From: Opitutus sp. ER46
GTDB lineage: Bacteria; Verrucomicrobiota; Verrucomicrobiia; Opitutales; Opitutaceae
Reading direction: 5' to 3'
Assembly: GCF_003054705.1 (NCBI RefSeq)
Contig: NZ_QAYX01000025.1
Location: forward strand, 744,001-808,000
Length of the DNA: 64,000 nucleotides
The first letter of the stretch is position 1; each line of letters begins with the position of its first letter. This document shows, piece after piece, positions 35,562 to 44,543 of the stretch. The translations under genes and the position numbers were made by a program. The notes beneath the pieces are model-generated. The model saw nothing but the letters and a program-made list of their open reading frames with translations, was not told where the DNA came from and did not search any database.

Positions 35562-38500
35562 TCAGGGCTGCGCGGGGGCGACCGTCAGCGTCGCCGGCGC
35601 GCTCGCGGCCGAAACTGGGATTGTGCCGGGCGCGGGCCGATTCGCTGCCACGTCAAAGCCATCGAGTGAACCGGCGACGAGGACGCTGTACTTGCCGGCG
35701 TTGGCGGGCGTGACGCCGCGCACCTCGAGTTGCGCGCCGCGCGCGCCGCTGATCACCGCGCCGTCGCTGCGCGGGCCGTCCGCGAGCGGCTGGCCGGCGA
35801 ACATCCACTGGTACGTGGCGGCGCCGACCGCGTGCGCCACGAAGCGTGCCGTTTCCCCAGCGCGGACCTGCACGGACTTGGGCTCCGCGGTGATGGCGAG
35901 CGTATTGAGGGCATCGACCGGTCCGACGTCGGACGCCGCGTCGATGCGGACGTTGGTGGCGTTGTAGAGCTTGAGCCCGCGGCCGCCGGAGAGGCGGACG
36001 TCCTGGAGCCGCACGTCCTCGATCAGGAAGTTCGCGAGCGGGAGGCCCCAGATGATGCTGAAATCGCCGGCGCGGGTGGCGGTCAGGTGCTCGATGGTGA
36101 TCGCCTTCCAGGATGGCAGGGTGCTGCTCGCGAGCGGCAGCGGCGGCTCGGTGTTCCAGGCGCGGACCTTCTCCGGCGTGGTGGCGTTGCTGCCGCTCGG
36201 CGAACCGGGGTTTCCCACCATCTTGTAGTAGCTGTAGAACACGATCGGGTAGCGCACGGCATCCATCGTGAGATTGCGGTAAACAACGTTCTTCACCTCG
36301 CCGCCCTGGGTGGCGTCGGCCTTGAGTCGCAGGCCGGAGACGGTGCCCTGGAAGGCGCAGTTGCGCACGAGCATGCCGTCGAGGCCGCAATTGCTCTGGC
36401 CGCCGACGGACATGCCGTGACCGAGGCCGAAGACGCAGTCGGTAATGGTGATGTCCTGGCAGAAGGTGCCGCCGGGCTTCATCACCACGTTGTCGTCACC
36501 GCAGGAGACGTAGCAGTTCTGGATCAGATGGTGCGTGCCGGCGGGATCGAGGCCGTCGGTGTTGGGCCCCTCGGGGCTGTCAACGGTCACCCCGAAGACG
36601 GTCAGGTGGTCGGCGCTGATGGCGGCGTGGAACATCGGCGAGCGGGTCAGCGTGAGGCCGGAGACGAGCACGCGTTCGCAATTGTTGAGACGGACGAGGT
36701 AAGGCCGGTGCGGCATCTTCTTGTCGGCGCGGAAGGCGGCCCACCACGCTTCACCGTCACCGTCGATGACGCCGGCGCCGGAGATCGCGATGTCGTGGGC
36801 TTTGGAGGCGCTGATGAAGTCGGCGTAGCGTTTCCCGGTGAGCGGGTAGGACCCGGGGGCGGACGAGGCCGAGTATGGGAGCGCTTGGAGCACGGCGCCG
36901 CCTGCGATCTCCAGCCTGATGCCGGACCGCAAGGTGAGGGGGGCTGACCGGTAGGGACGCACGGCGGGCGGAAGGAGAACGGTGCCGCCACCGGCGGCGG
37001 CCGCGGTGTCGATCGCCTCCTGGATGGCGGAGGCATTGTCCTTGATGCCATCGGCCACGGCGCCGAAGGCGGTGACGTCGAAGACGGCCGGGGCGAGGTG
37101 CGGCAGGTCGGGGGCGCGGGCTGCGGGCTGGGGCGCGACGGGCGTGAGAATGGCGGCGGCGCTGGTGGTCGCGTGCTGGTCGTTGCGGACGGTTACCGAG
37201 TAGGCGGCGGCGGTGTCCCAGGTCGCGGCGGGCAACCGCAGCGAGGCGTGCGTGGCGCCAGGAATGGGGCGTCCGTCACGATTCCACTGATACCGCAGGG
37301 GCGTGGCGACGGGGCTCGTCGCGAGGACGTGCAGCTCCGGCGACGTGCCGAGCAGGACGAGTTGCGACGCGGGCGGGGTGACGATGGCTGGCGCGGCGGG
37401 ATTCACCGCGGCGGGAGCAGCCGGCGCGGTGAAGATGGGCGCGGCGCGGGGATTCCAGGCGTTGCCCAGGACCCAGGTCGGGTTGCGGTAGTTGGCGATC
37501 GTGGCGGCGTCGGCGGGCTCGGTGAGCTGGCGGGAGCCGGGCAGCCGGGCGCTCACGTCGACGGGCTGGCCGTCGGGCAGGCGGCTGTTGTGTTCCCAGA
37601 AATGGATCTGCGCGGGGTCCTGCGGGCCCTGCAGCAGCCAGGCGACGGGGTGGACGGCGGGCGTGAGCGTGCAGTCGAGGAGGACGACCTCGCTGTGCGG
37701 GAAACGGGCGGTGCTCACGCGGGTGAGATAATTGCCCATAATGCCCTTCGCGCCTTCAAAGGTGCAGCCGACGTAGACGTAGCCGTGGTTGGTGCCGGGG
37801 TTGCGGATCTGCGTGAAATACGCGCCGGAGCGGAGGCTGCGCGCGGTGCAGCGCGAGAAGAAGCACGGGCCGGTGCCCCACATGAAATCGATGTCCCCCT
37901 CGATCAGGCAGTTTTCGAGGTAGGCCTGGCCGTTGATCTGGAGCGTGTCTTGGTAGCTGTAGAGATCGACGTCCTTGAGAATGGCGCGGGCCCTGGTGGT
38001 CCCGTTGAGGAGCACGGCCTCGGCCTGGGATCCGCCCTGCGGCGTGGCGTTGCGCACGGTGAGGTTGGCGAGGACGAGATCGTCGACGCGATGGGCGAGC
38101 AGGACTGAACGATGGTAGACCGCGCCGCCGAGCGGGGCGGCGCTGGGCTGGGGCTGGGGCGAGCCGAACGGGTTGCCGTTGGTGGGGTTGAAGCGGTCGT
38201 TGTTCGCGTAAGTGATGACGGACTCGCGGCGATCCTCACCGAGCAGCGTGACCGCGTGGCGGTTGGCGATGACGATGAGTTCGCGGTACGTGCCCTTGCG
38301 GATGAACAGCGTGACCGGGCGCGTGTTGCCTTCCGGAATCCAGTCGATCGCGCCCTGCACGGTGCAGAAGTCTCCGGTGCCGTCGGCGGCGACCACGATC
38401 CGCGGCGTGCCGGCGGCGGGCGGGGTGGCGCGCGTGGTGAACGTCCAGCCCTGTTCGAGCGCGGCGCTGGCCTGATGGCCGACGGTGAAGGCTCCCGGCT

Positions 38501-38888
38501 CGGCGGTGACGGTGTAGCTGGCGCCGTACTGCAGGGCGCCGTTGCGCGGGTGGAGCGTGACCTCGCGGCCGGTCACCGTGGCGGGCAGGTAACGGAAGTT
38601 GGGTTCGCCGCCGATCGTCTGCGTCGCGTACGGGGCGCCCACCTCAATCACGTCGACATCGCGGCCGGTGGCGGTGTCGCGCACATGGATGCGGCCCTGG
38701 CCGAGTTGGACGTCCGCCGGGAAGGCCAGCCGCAGGGGCGTGTCGGGTGAAACGTGGGTGGCGCCGGGTGCTGGGAACGCGGACGAGAGCGGCCAGGTGG
38801 AGGCGGCATTCGCGCGGAGCGTGGGGGCGAGGAGCGCGACAAAGGCGGCCAGGCGGAGGACGGGGCGGTAGCAGGCGAGGAGGGACAT
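35562..38888 (-). CDS. Secreted pectinesterase (CE8)-polygalacturonase (GH28) fusion
   Basis: 1108 residues. A signal peptide (about 1-26) precedes an Ig-like/Big_5 domain (about 30-125), a CE8 pectinesterase domain (about 135-430; GTYREL, QDTLQINGQAYLENCLIEG and DFMWGTGPCFF), an Ig-like linker (about 465-545), and a GH28 domain (about 560-960) with NTDGLDP, CGDDNVVMK, GHGMSVGG and RLKAD active-site motifs. A further Ig-like domain (about 1005-1095) ends it. The enzyme would demethylate pectin and cut polygalacturonan on one chain. The ATG at 38888 is chosen because the signal peptide begins there; upstream extension to 39068 is not plausible as coding. Confidence 0.92.
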   Translation of the reverse strand: MSLLACYRPVLRLAAFVALLAPTLRANAASTWPLSSAFPAPGATHVSPDTPLRLAFPADVQLGQGRIHVRDTATGRDVDVIEVGAPYATQTIGGEPNFRYLPATVTGREVTLHPRNGALQYGASYTVTAEPGAFTVGHQASAALEQGWTFTTRATPPAAGTPRIVVAADGTGDFCTVQGAIDWIPEGNTRPVTLFIRKGTYRELIVIANRHAVTLLGEDRRESVITYANNDRFNPTNGNPFGSPQPQPSAAPLGGAVYHRSVLLAHRVDDLVLANLTVRNATPQGGSQAEAVLLNGTTRARAILKDVDLYSYQDTLQINGQAYLENCLIEGDIDFMWGTGPCFFSRCTARSLRSGAYFTQIRNPGTNHGYVYVGCTFEGAKGIMGNYLTRVSTARFPHSEVVLLDCTLTPAVHPVAWLLQGPQDPAQIHFWEHNSRLPDGQPVDVSARLPGSRQLTEPADAATIANYRNPTWVLGNAWNPRAAPIFTAPAAPAAVNPAAPAIVTPPASQLVLLGTSPELHVLATSPVATPLRYQWNRDGRPIPGATHASLRLPAATWDTAAAYSVTVRNDQHATTSAAAILTPVAPQPAARAPDLPHLAPAVFDVTAFGAVADGIKDNASAIQEAIDTAAAAGGGTVLLPPAVRPYRSAPLTLRSGIRLEIAGGAVLQALPYSASSAPGSYPLTGKRYADFISASKAHDIAISGAGVIDGDGEAWWAAFRADKKMPHRPYLVRLNNCERVLVSGLTLTRSPMFHAAISADHLTVFGVTVDSPEGPNTDGLDPAGTHHLIQNCYVSCGDDNVVMKPGGTFCQDITITDCVFGLGHGMSVGGQSNCGLDGMLVRNCAFQGTVSGLRLKADATQGGEVKNVVYRNLTMDAVRYPIVFYSYYKMVGNPGSPSGSNATTPEKVRAWNTEPPLPLASSTLPSWKAITIEHLTATRAGDFSIIWGLPLANFLIEDVRLQDVRLSGGRGLKLYNATNVRIDAASDVGPVDALNTLAITAEPKSVQVRAGETARFVAHAVGAATYQWMFAGQPLADGPRSDGAVISGARGAQLEVRGVTPANAGKYSVLVAGSLDGFDVAANRPAPGTIPVSAASAPATLTVAPAQP

Positions 38889-39054
38889 GCGCGGGGAGAA
38901 GGACGTGGCAGTCCACGCCCAAGGTGCGCGGGCGGCGAACGTTTTTCGGCGGGGGAGGGGCAGGGAGGGATGGTTCGGCGCCGGACGGTCCGCCGCTGCG
39001 GGGAGTACTGCGGACTCGCCAGTGCCGACGGCGGTTGCCACGGTGCACAGCTCC

Positions 39055-39933
39055 ATGAACCGCAGCATTCACCACGAGTTTGTCGCCCTTGATGAAGGCC
39101 TGGGAACGGTCCTGCACGTTGACGAACGGGACCAGCGCCGGAACTGGCTCCTGCCGCTGGGGCACGAGCAGCCGCGCGACATGCAGCTCGTGGGTTGCGG
39201 ACGGGTGCTCATCGGGCACCACCACGGCTACACGGAGTTTGACCTGGCGACAGGCGCACGGGTGAAGGAACTCGCGAGCCTCAAAGGCGTGACGTCGGTG
39301 CGACGGCTGCCCAACGGCCACACGCGGCTGGCGGGTGTGAACCTGCTGGATGCGACCGGGGTGGTGCTGGCGGAACTCGACGCGCAGGATCGGGTGATCG
39401 AGAAGCAGGTGCTCGAGGGCGACTATGTGCGACTGATGCGGGAGACGGCCGCGGGGACGTTCCTCATGATGTGCAACACCAGGATACGGGAGACGGACCG
39501 CGCGGGGAAGACGCTGCGCGAGCTGCCGGTCGAAGGATTCCTGCATGCCTGGAAGGCGCTGCGGCGGCCGGACGGCACGATCATTTCCTCGGCGGGGTAT
39601 GGCGCGTTCATGGTCGAACTCGACCCGAACGGCCGTGAACTCCGCCGGTTTGGCGGCAAGGGCCAGGTCCCGGAGGCGGTGCATCCGTTCTTCTACGCGA
39701 TGTTTCAACTCCTGCCGAACGGCGACGTGGTGGTCGTGAACTGGCAGGACCACGGCCCGGGCCACGGCGCGGCCGGTGTGCAGCTGCTGCAGTTCAATCC
39801 CGCCGGCGAGATCGTCTGGCAGTGGAACGAACCCGCCCTGATTTCATCGCTCCAGGGCGTGATCGTCCTCGACGGCCTCGACGTGTCGAAGCTTCACGAC
39901 GAGCGCGACGGCGTGATGGCGCCCCTCTGTTGA
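39055..39933 (+). CDS. Beta-propeller-like protein of unknown function
   Basis: 292 residues, no signal peptide. It consists of repeated short strands with turn motifs such as DLATGARV, RRLPNGHTRLAG, RRPDGTIISSAG, LLPNGDVVVVNWQDH and FNPAGEIVWQW. These resemble the blades of PQQ/NHL or arylsulfotransferase-like propellers. Conserved HHHG and WQDHGPGHG clusters suggest a bound metal or substrate pocket, but I cannot assign a reaction. It is divergent from the pectinase-fusion gene with only 166 bp between the starts, so shared regulation and a role in sugar metabolism are possible. ATG 39055 begins MNRSIHHEF. Confidence 0.7.
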   Translation: MNRSIHHEFVALDEGLGTVLHVDERDQRRNWLLPLGHEQPRDMQLVGCGRVLIGHHHGYTEFDLATGARVKELASLKGVTSVRRLPNGHTRLAGVNLLDATGVVLAELDAQDRVIEKQVLEGDYVRLMRETAAGTFLMMCNTRIRETDRAGKTLRELPVEGFLHAWKALRRPDGTIISSAGYGAFMVELDPNGRELRRFGGKGQVPEAVHPFFYAMFQLLPNGDVVVVNWQDHGPGHGAAGVQLLQFNPAGEIVWQWNEPALISSLQGVIVLDGLDVSKLHDERDGVMAPLC

Positions 39934-39937
39934 AAAG

Positions 39938-40150
39938 GCTGAAGGGCTGAAGGGCTGAAGCCGGAAGCCGGAGGCCGGACGCCAGATGCCGGAGGCCAGA
40001 GGCCGGAAGCCGGAGGCCGAATCAGATGTCGGATGTCAGAGATCAGATGTCAGAGGTCGAAAAAAACGGGACCGACATCTGACATCTGCCGCTTCCAGCC
40101 TCCGGCGTCTGACCTCTGATTGCTGACATCCGACATCTGACTTCTGACGT
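39938..40150. repeat. 7-bp short tandem repeats with inverted pairs, convergent spacer
   Basis: From about 39938 the sequence reads in 7-bp units, first GGCTGAA-like, then GCCGGAA/GCCGGAG/GCCAGAT and then CAGATGT/CAGAGGT. The right half repeats the same words on the other strand. The core is a near-perfect inverted pair CAGATGTCAGAGGTCG (40044-40059) and CGACATCTGACATCTG (40073-40088), 15 of 16 complementary, around a 13-nt A-rich loop. It may also serve as terminator for the convergent genes on either side. Confidence 0.75.
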
Positions 40151-40161
40151 CTGGCCACCGC

Positions 40162-41949
40162 TCAGAGCGGATATCCGTTGCGGGCGGTGATCTGGTCGGC
40201 GATGCGGCGGCGCAGGGCGATGCTGTTGAGCGGCTGCCAGGCGAGCAGCAGGCGGACGGTCTTCAGTTGCTGGCCGAAGCTGGCGTCATCGCGGAGGCAG
40301 CCTTCGAGGACCCGGCGGGCCGCGGCCTCGATGCGGCCGAGGCTGTCGTTGACCGACAGCGTCGCCAGGTCGGCGGCCACCGCGGCCTCGGGCGCCAGGC
40401 GCGAGCGGAGCTTGAGCGCGCGCAGCACGGCGCTCTCGCCGAGGTAGATCTCGGAGACGACATCCGCCAGCGGCGCGAGCACCTCCTGCTCGTCGCCGAT
40501 CTTCAGGCCGAAGGTACGACCCGCGATGCCGGCGAGGAGGAAGACCAGCTTCTTGGCGCGTCCGAGCAGAGCCTGGGCGTCGAGGAGCCGATCGGCGCTC
40601 GGGAGCGCTGGCGGCGTGCCGGTGATCTCCGCCGCCACTTTCAACGCGGTCTGCAGAAGCGGGAACCGGCCGCGCTGTTCGCGGCGCAGCAGCGTCGTGG
40701 GAATGAAGAGCCGGTTGATCTCATTCGTGCCTTCGAAAATGCGGTTGATGCGGGCATCGCGCAGCGCGCGCGCCGCGGGAAACTCCTCGGTGAATCCGTA
40801 GCCGCCGTGGATCTGGAGCGCCTCGTCGGCGATCTCGAAGAACATCTCGGAGCCGCGTACCTTCAGCACCGAGCACTCCACCGCGAACTCATCGAGCGCG
40901 CGGGCAAACGGCGGGTTCATCGAGTCGACCGTGGCGCCGGTGGCGAAGAGTTCGTCGATCAGACCGGCGGTGCGGTAGGTCGCGCTTTCGGTCGCGTAAA
41001 TCTTCGCGGCCATGTCGGCCAGCTTCTGGCGGATGAGCCCGAACGAGGCCAGCGGCCGGCCAAACTGCTGCCGCTCCTGGGCGTACTTGGTGGCGAATCC
41101 GAGTTGCGCGCGGGCCGGGCCGACCATCGCGGCGCCCAGGCTGTACCGGCCGAAGTTCAGGATGTTGAACGCGATGTAGGCGCCCTTGCCGACCTCACCC
41201 AGCACGTTTTCCACCGGCACGGCGACGTCCTCGAGGATGAGCCGGCGCGTCGAGGACGACTTGATGCCGAGCTTGTGCTCCTCGCGTCCGGTGGAGACGC
41301 CGGGGAACGTCCGCTCGACCAGGAACGCGGTCACGTGCTGGCCATCGATCTTGGCGAACACCGTGAACAGGTCGGCCCAACCCGCGTTGGTGATCCACAT
41401 CTTCACGCCGTTTAGGATGTAGTGCTTTCCGTCGGGTGAGAGCACGGCCTTGGTCTTCATGCCGAGCGCGTCGGAACCGGAGCCGGCCTCGCTCAGGCAG
41501 TACGCGGCCATCCACTCGCCGCTGGCGAGTTTCGGCAGGTAACGCGCCTTCTGCTCGGCGTTGCCGAAGTAGATGAGGGGCTGGGAACCAATGCCGCTGT
41601 GCGCGCTACAGGTGATGCCGAAGCCGCCGAGCCCGGCCAGCTGCTCGATGACGCCGATGTGCGCTCGCTTGCCGAGCCCGAGTCCGCCGTTTTCCTCCGG
41701 CACCTCAATGCCGAGTAGACCGAGCTCGGCCGCCTGGTTGAACAATTTGCGTGCGAGGCCCTCCTCCTGGTGCTCGAGTCGGTCGAGCTGCGGGAGGACG
41801 TCCTTGTCCATGAACCGCGCAGCGGTGTCGGCCATCTGGCGTTCGTCGGACGCGAGATCCTCGCGGGTGAAGATCTCGGAGGGGTCGATGTCGTGGAGCA
41901 GGAAGTCGGCGCCCGTGAGGCGGGTGGGGAGGGCAGTGTCGATGGGCAT
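40162..41949 (-). CDS. Acyl-CoA dehydrogenase with C-terminal extension (VLCAD-like)
   Basis: 595 residues; the catalytic core (about 1-430) carries YCLSEAGSGSDALGMKT, KMWITNAGWADLFTVFA and FEGTNEINRLF (about 405-415). The extra 165 residues after the core resemble the C-terminal domain of very-long-chain acyl-CoA dehydrogenases, which helps dimerisation and membrane association. It would oxidise acyl-CoA to enoyl-CoA with FAD and pass electrons to EtfAB. ATG 41949 (MPIDTALPTR); an extension upstream is Pro-rich and not credible. It is the most downstream gene of the lipid-oxidation cluster and follows the Fe-S oxidoreductase genes by 67 bp. Confidence 0.93.
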   Translation of the reverse strand: MPIDTALPTRLTGADFLLHDIDPSEIFTREDLASDERQMADTAARFMDKDVLPQLDRLEHQEEGLARKLFNQAAELGLLGIEVPEENGGLGLGKRAHIGVIEQLAGLGGFGITCSAHSGIGSQPLIYFGNAEQKARYLPKLASGEWMAAYCLSEAGSGSDALGMKTKAVLSPDGKHYILNGVKMWITNAGWADLFTVFAKIDGQHVTAFLVERTFPGVSTGREEHKLGIKSSSTRRLILEDVAVPVENVLGEVGKGAYIAFNILNFGRYSLGAAMVGPARAQLGFATKYAQERQQFGRPLASFGLIRQKLADMAAKIYATESATYRTAGLIDELFATGATVDSMNPPFARALDEFAVECSVLKVRGSEMFFEIADEALQIHGGYGFTEEFPAARALRDARINRIFEGTNEINRLFIPTTLLRREQRGRFPLLQTALKVAAEITGTPPALPSADRLLDAQALLGRAKKLVFLLAGIAGRTFGLKIGDEQEVLAPLADVVSEIYLGESAVLRALKLRSRLAPEAAVAADLATLSVNDSLGRIEAAARRVLEGCLRDDASFGQQLKTVRLLLAWQPLNSIALRRRIADQITARNGYPL

Positions 41950-42016
41950 GTTCGGGGTGGGGATAACGTTGAATGTGATGCGGAAGGAACGTGGCGGACG
42001 GAGGGGCGAGAGCGGT

Positions 42017-42871
42017 TCAGGCGCTGGCGACGGCCGGCCCGGCGGCGTTGGCGGTGGCGACGGCGGGTGAGCCGCTGGCCGGATTTGCGGGCAACCGCTC
42101 AGCGAGAATCTCGGCCACGTCCAGGACGCGCGCCTCGGAGCCGTTGGCGGCCACGCCATCGGTCATCTGGGTCAGGCAGAAGGGGCAGCCGACCGCGACC
42201 GTACCGGCGCCGGTACCCAGGGCCTCGCGGGCGCGCTGGGTGGACACGCGCTGGGCGGGCGGCTCCTCCATCCACATGCGGCCGCCGCCGGCACCGCAGC
42301 AGGAGGTGCGCTCCTCGCGACGGGCCATCTCGCGCAGCGGTCCCGCGCCGGTGCCGTTGAGAGCGGCCTGCAGGACCTCACGCGGCGCCGCGTGGATCCG
42401 GTTCACGCGCGCGAGGTAGCATGGATCATGATACGTGACGGACGCGGTGGCGGCGCCGGGCGCGGGGGAGGCGAGCTTGAGCCGGCCGCTCGCGAGGAGG
42501 TCCGCGAGCAACTGCGTGTGGTGGACAACCTCGTAGTGACCGCCGAACGCGGGGTAGTCCCGCAGGAGGGCGTTGAGGCAGTGCGGGCAGTGCGCGACGA
42601 TCTTGCGCACGCCGTACTTGGCGAGCGTCGCAATGTTGGCGGTGGCGAGTTCCTGGAAGAGAAACTCGTCGCCCAGCCGGCGGGCGGAGTCCCCTGTGCA
42701 CTTCTCCTCGGAGCCGAGGATCGCGAAATTGACACCGGCGGCGTTGAGCAACCGGACCATGGCGCGGGCGACGCGCTGGGCGCGGCGGTCGTATGAGCCC
42801 GCGCAGCCGATCCAGTAGAGCAGTTCAAAGTTCGGGTTCTCGCGGACGGTCGGGGCGGCGGGGATATCCAT
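42017..42871 (-). CDS. CCG-domain (HdrD/LutA-like) subunit of ETF:quinone oxidoreductase
   Basis: 284 residues with two cysteine-rich CCG-type domains. The first has CAGSYDRRAQ, then KCTGD (a variant without the double Cys) and HCPHCLNAL. The second has HDPCYLARVN, SCCGAGGGRMWMEE and GCPFCLTQM. Such domains bind unusual Fe-S clusters in HdrB/HdrD, GlpC and LutA. Beside a gene for a NarI/HdrD-like membrane Fe-S protein and etfBA it is best read as half of a split ETF:menaquinone oxidoreductase. ATG 42871; 65 bp after the membrane-subunit gene. The role is inferred from neighbours. Confidence 0.85.
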   Translation of the reverse strand: MDIPAAPTVRENPNFELLYWIGCAGSYDRRAQRVARAMVRLLNAAGVNFAILGSEEKCTGDSARRLGDEFLFQELATANIATLAKYGVRKIVAHCPHCLNALLRDYPAFGGHYEVVHHTQLLADLLASGRLKLASPAPGAATASVTYHDPCYLARVNRIHAAPREVLQAALNGTGAGPLREMARREERTSCCGAGGGRMWMEEPPAQRVSTQRAREALGTGAGTVAVGCPFCLTQMTDGVAANGSEARVLDVAEILAERLPANPASGSPAVATANAAGPAVASA

Positions 42872-42936
42872 GGGAGGGGAGCGAGGGGACGGACGAAGTT
42901 TGGCGGAGAGCGGCTGGCGCGGGGGGAAGTGCCGGC

Positions 42937-44364
42937 TCAGCGAGAGCTGGCCGGTTCGGCGGCCGCAGCCGGAGCCGGAGGCGGAGTGGCAACGGGCCGC
43001 CACGCGGCCCGCTCCGAGGCGGGCAGGCCCCAGGGGTTGGCGGCGGACTGCATTCGCCGGAGCGTGGTGGCGGCGGTGCCGCTGAGCCCGCCCTCGTTCG
43101 CGAGGTGGCGGCGGAGATCGAGAATGAGCCGAAGCTGGTCGATGCGCACGGGGCAGATGTCGACGCAGGCGCTGCAGGTGGTGCAGGCCCAGAGCGTCTC
43201 GGCGGCGATCGTCTCGCCGTGCAGCGCGCGAGGCGCGGCGGCTGTCGGACCGGCGCCGAGCGTGTCCTGCATCAGGTGCTTGAGATCCTGGACGACGCGC
43301 TTGGGCGAGAGCGGCTTCCCCGTGGCGAACGCGGGGCAGGCGTCCTCGCAGCGACCGCACTCCATGCAGGCGTCGAGGCTGAGCAGTTGTTGGAACGTGA
43401 ACTGGCGGATGTCGTTCACGCCTACGCGCCCGGTACGCTCGACCTCCTCCATCGTGACGGGCTGGAGTTGTCCCATCGCCGGCCGCGAGAGGAACAGGTT
43501 GAGGGGGCCGGCGATGAAGTGGAACAGCCGCGTGAACGGGATCGCCGCGAAAAAGCCGAAGATGAGGAGCGCGTGCGCCCACCAGGCGGCGAGGTGCCAC
43601 TGTCGTGCGCCGGGTTCGCCGAGTCCGGCGAACGCCTGGGAGAGCCACAAGCCGACCGGGGAGCACTGCGCGGCAATGCCGTGCGGCTGCTGCCAGACGA
43701 TGCGCAACGCCTCGATGACGTAGCCCGTGACGCCGATCGCGATGAATGTGCCGAGCACGAACCAGTCGCTGCCGCGATGGCCGACGCTCGCGGGCCGGCG
43801 CGTGCGACGCCACAGGAAGTAGCCGCAGCCGAGCAGGAAGAAGAGTCCGGCGATATCCAGGACGAACTCGTACACGACGTAGTAGGTGCCGTGGTGAAAC
43901 TGCAGGTTCTTCGAGATCCAGCCCGCGATGTGATCGAGCTCCAGGAGCGTTGTGCCGAGGAGCAGCAGCATGAAGCCGGCAAAGAGCGCGATGTGAGCTC
44001 GACCTGCGGCTCCGCGGCCTTTCACCCGCTGCTGGCCGAGTCCGTCGACCAGCACGCGTTTCACGCCCGGACCGATCGCTGCCTTCAGCTCCATCTGGTT
44101 GGACAGGTGAGTGAGAGTCGGCGGCGCGTCGATCTCCGCGGCCGCGGGGGCGGCCGGACGCGGACGCCGGCGGAGGAGCGTCGGCATGTTGCGCAGCGCC
44201 GTGATGCCCAGTTCGCGCCAGCCCACGGGCTGGCCCTGACGCCAGAGCTGGTAGCGGCGCCAGACGCCGTACGCGAAGACCCCCGTCGACACCACGGCGA
44301 GAATGTAGAATGCCCACTGCGAGCTCTGCGGGATATTGCCGAACGTTTCGCGAGTGGGAGTCAT
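42937..44364 (-). CDS. Membrane 4Fe-4S oxidoreductase (NarI-like plus two ferredoxin motifs)
   Basis: 475 residues. About five transmembrane helices (for example FYILAVVSTGVFAYGVW, IALFAGFMLLLLGTTLL, FVLDIAGLFFLLGCGYFLW, FVLGTFIAIGVTGYVIEAL, ALLIFGFFAAIPFTRLFHF) resemble the haem-b NarI module; several His residues could be haem ligands. Then come two 4Fe-4S motifs, CMECGRCEDACP and CTTCSACVDICP. With the CCG protein encoded 65 bp downstream, it matches the composition of single-chain EMO-type ETF:menaquinone oxidoreductases, here split into two genes. It would pass ETF electrons to the quinone pool. ATG 44364. Confidence 0.88.
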   Translation of the reverse strand: MTPTRETFGNIPQSSQWAFYILAVVSTGVFAYGVWRRYQLWRQGQPVGWRELGITALRNMPTLLRRRPRPAAPAAAEIDAPPTLTHLSNQMELKAAIGPGVKRVLVDGLGQQRVKGRGAAGRAHIALFAGFMLLLLGTTLLELDHIAGWISKNLQFHHGTYYVVYEFVLDIAGLFFLLGCGYFLWRRTRRPASVGHRGSDWFVLGTFIAIGVTGYVIEALRIVWQQPHGIAAQCSPVGLWLSQAFAGLGEPGARQWHLAAWWAHALLIFGFFAAIPFTRLFHFIAGPLNLFLSRPAMGQLQPVTMEEVERTGRVGVNDIRQFTFQQLLSLDACMECGRCEDACPAFATGKPLSPKRVVQDLKHLMQDTLGAGPTAAAPRALHGETIAAETLWACTTCSACVDICPVRIDQLRLILDLRRHLANEGGLSGTAATTLRRMQSAANPWGLPASERAAWRPVATPPPAPAAAAEPASSR

Positions 44365-44370
44365 GGGAAA

Positions 44371-44406
44371 GGGAATGAGGGAGTGAGGGAATGAGGGAGT
44401 GAAGGG
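44371..44406. repeat. 8-bp tandem repeat block upstream of membrane oxidoreductase gene
   Basis: Four and a half units of the type GAGGGAGT/GAGGGAAT. A pyrimidine-rich 6-bp block (44481-44515, TTTCTC/TTACTC units) stands opposite it across 74 bp, so the two arms could pair imperfectly. The same unit occurs at 61281. Confidence 0.7.
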
Positions 44407-44480
44407 TCGTGCTCGAATCGTTCTCGTTTTCGGACCGCGTCGCTCAGTTGGTTCGGTATCTGCCGCCAGTCGGATCAGCG

Positions 44481-44515
44481 TCTTTCTCTTACTCTTCCTC
44501 TTACTCTTTCTCTCC
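44481..44515. repeat. 6-bp pyrimidine tandem repeat block
   Basis: Units TTTCTC, TTACTC, TTCCTC, TTACTC, TTTCTC in a row, that is GAGAAA/GAGTAA on the other strand. It lies between etfA and the membrane oxidoreductase gene and partly complements the purine block at 44371-44406. Confidence 0.65.
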
Positions 44516-44543
44516 TCGCTGCATTCCTGCTCCGTTGCCGACC

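Noticed and set aside
39938-40150. CRISPR-like array
   Set aside because: Units are 7 bp and contiguous without spacers; not a CRISPR array.
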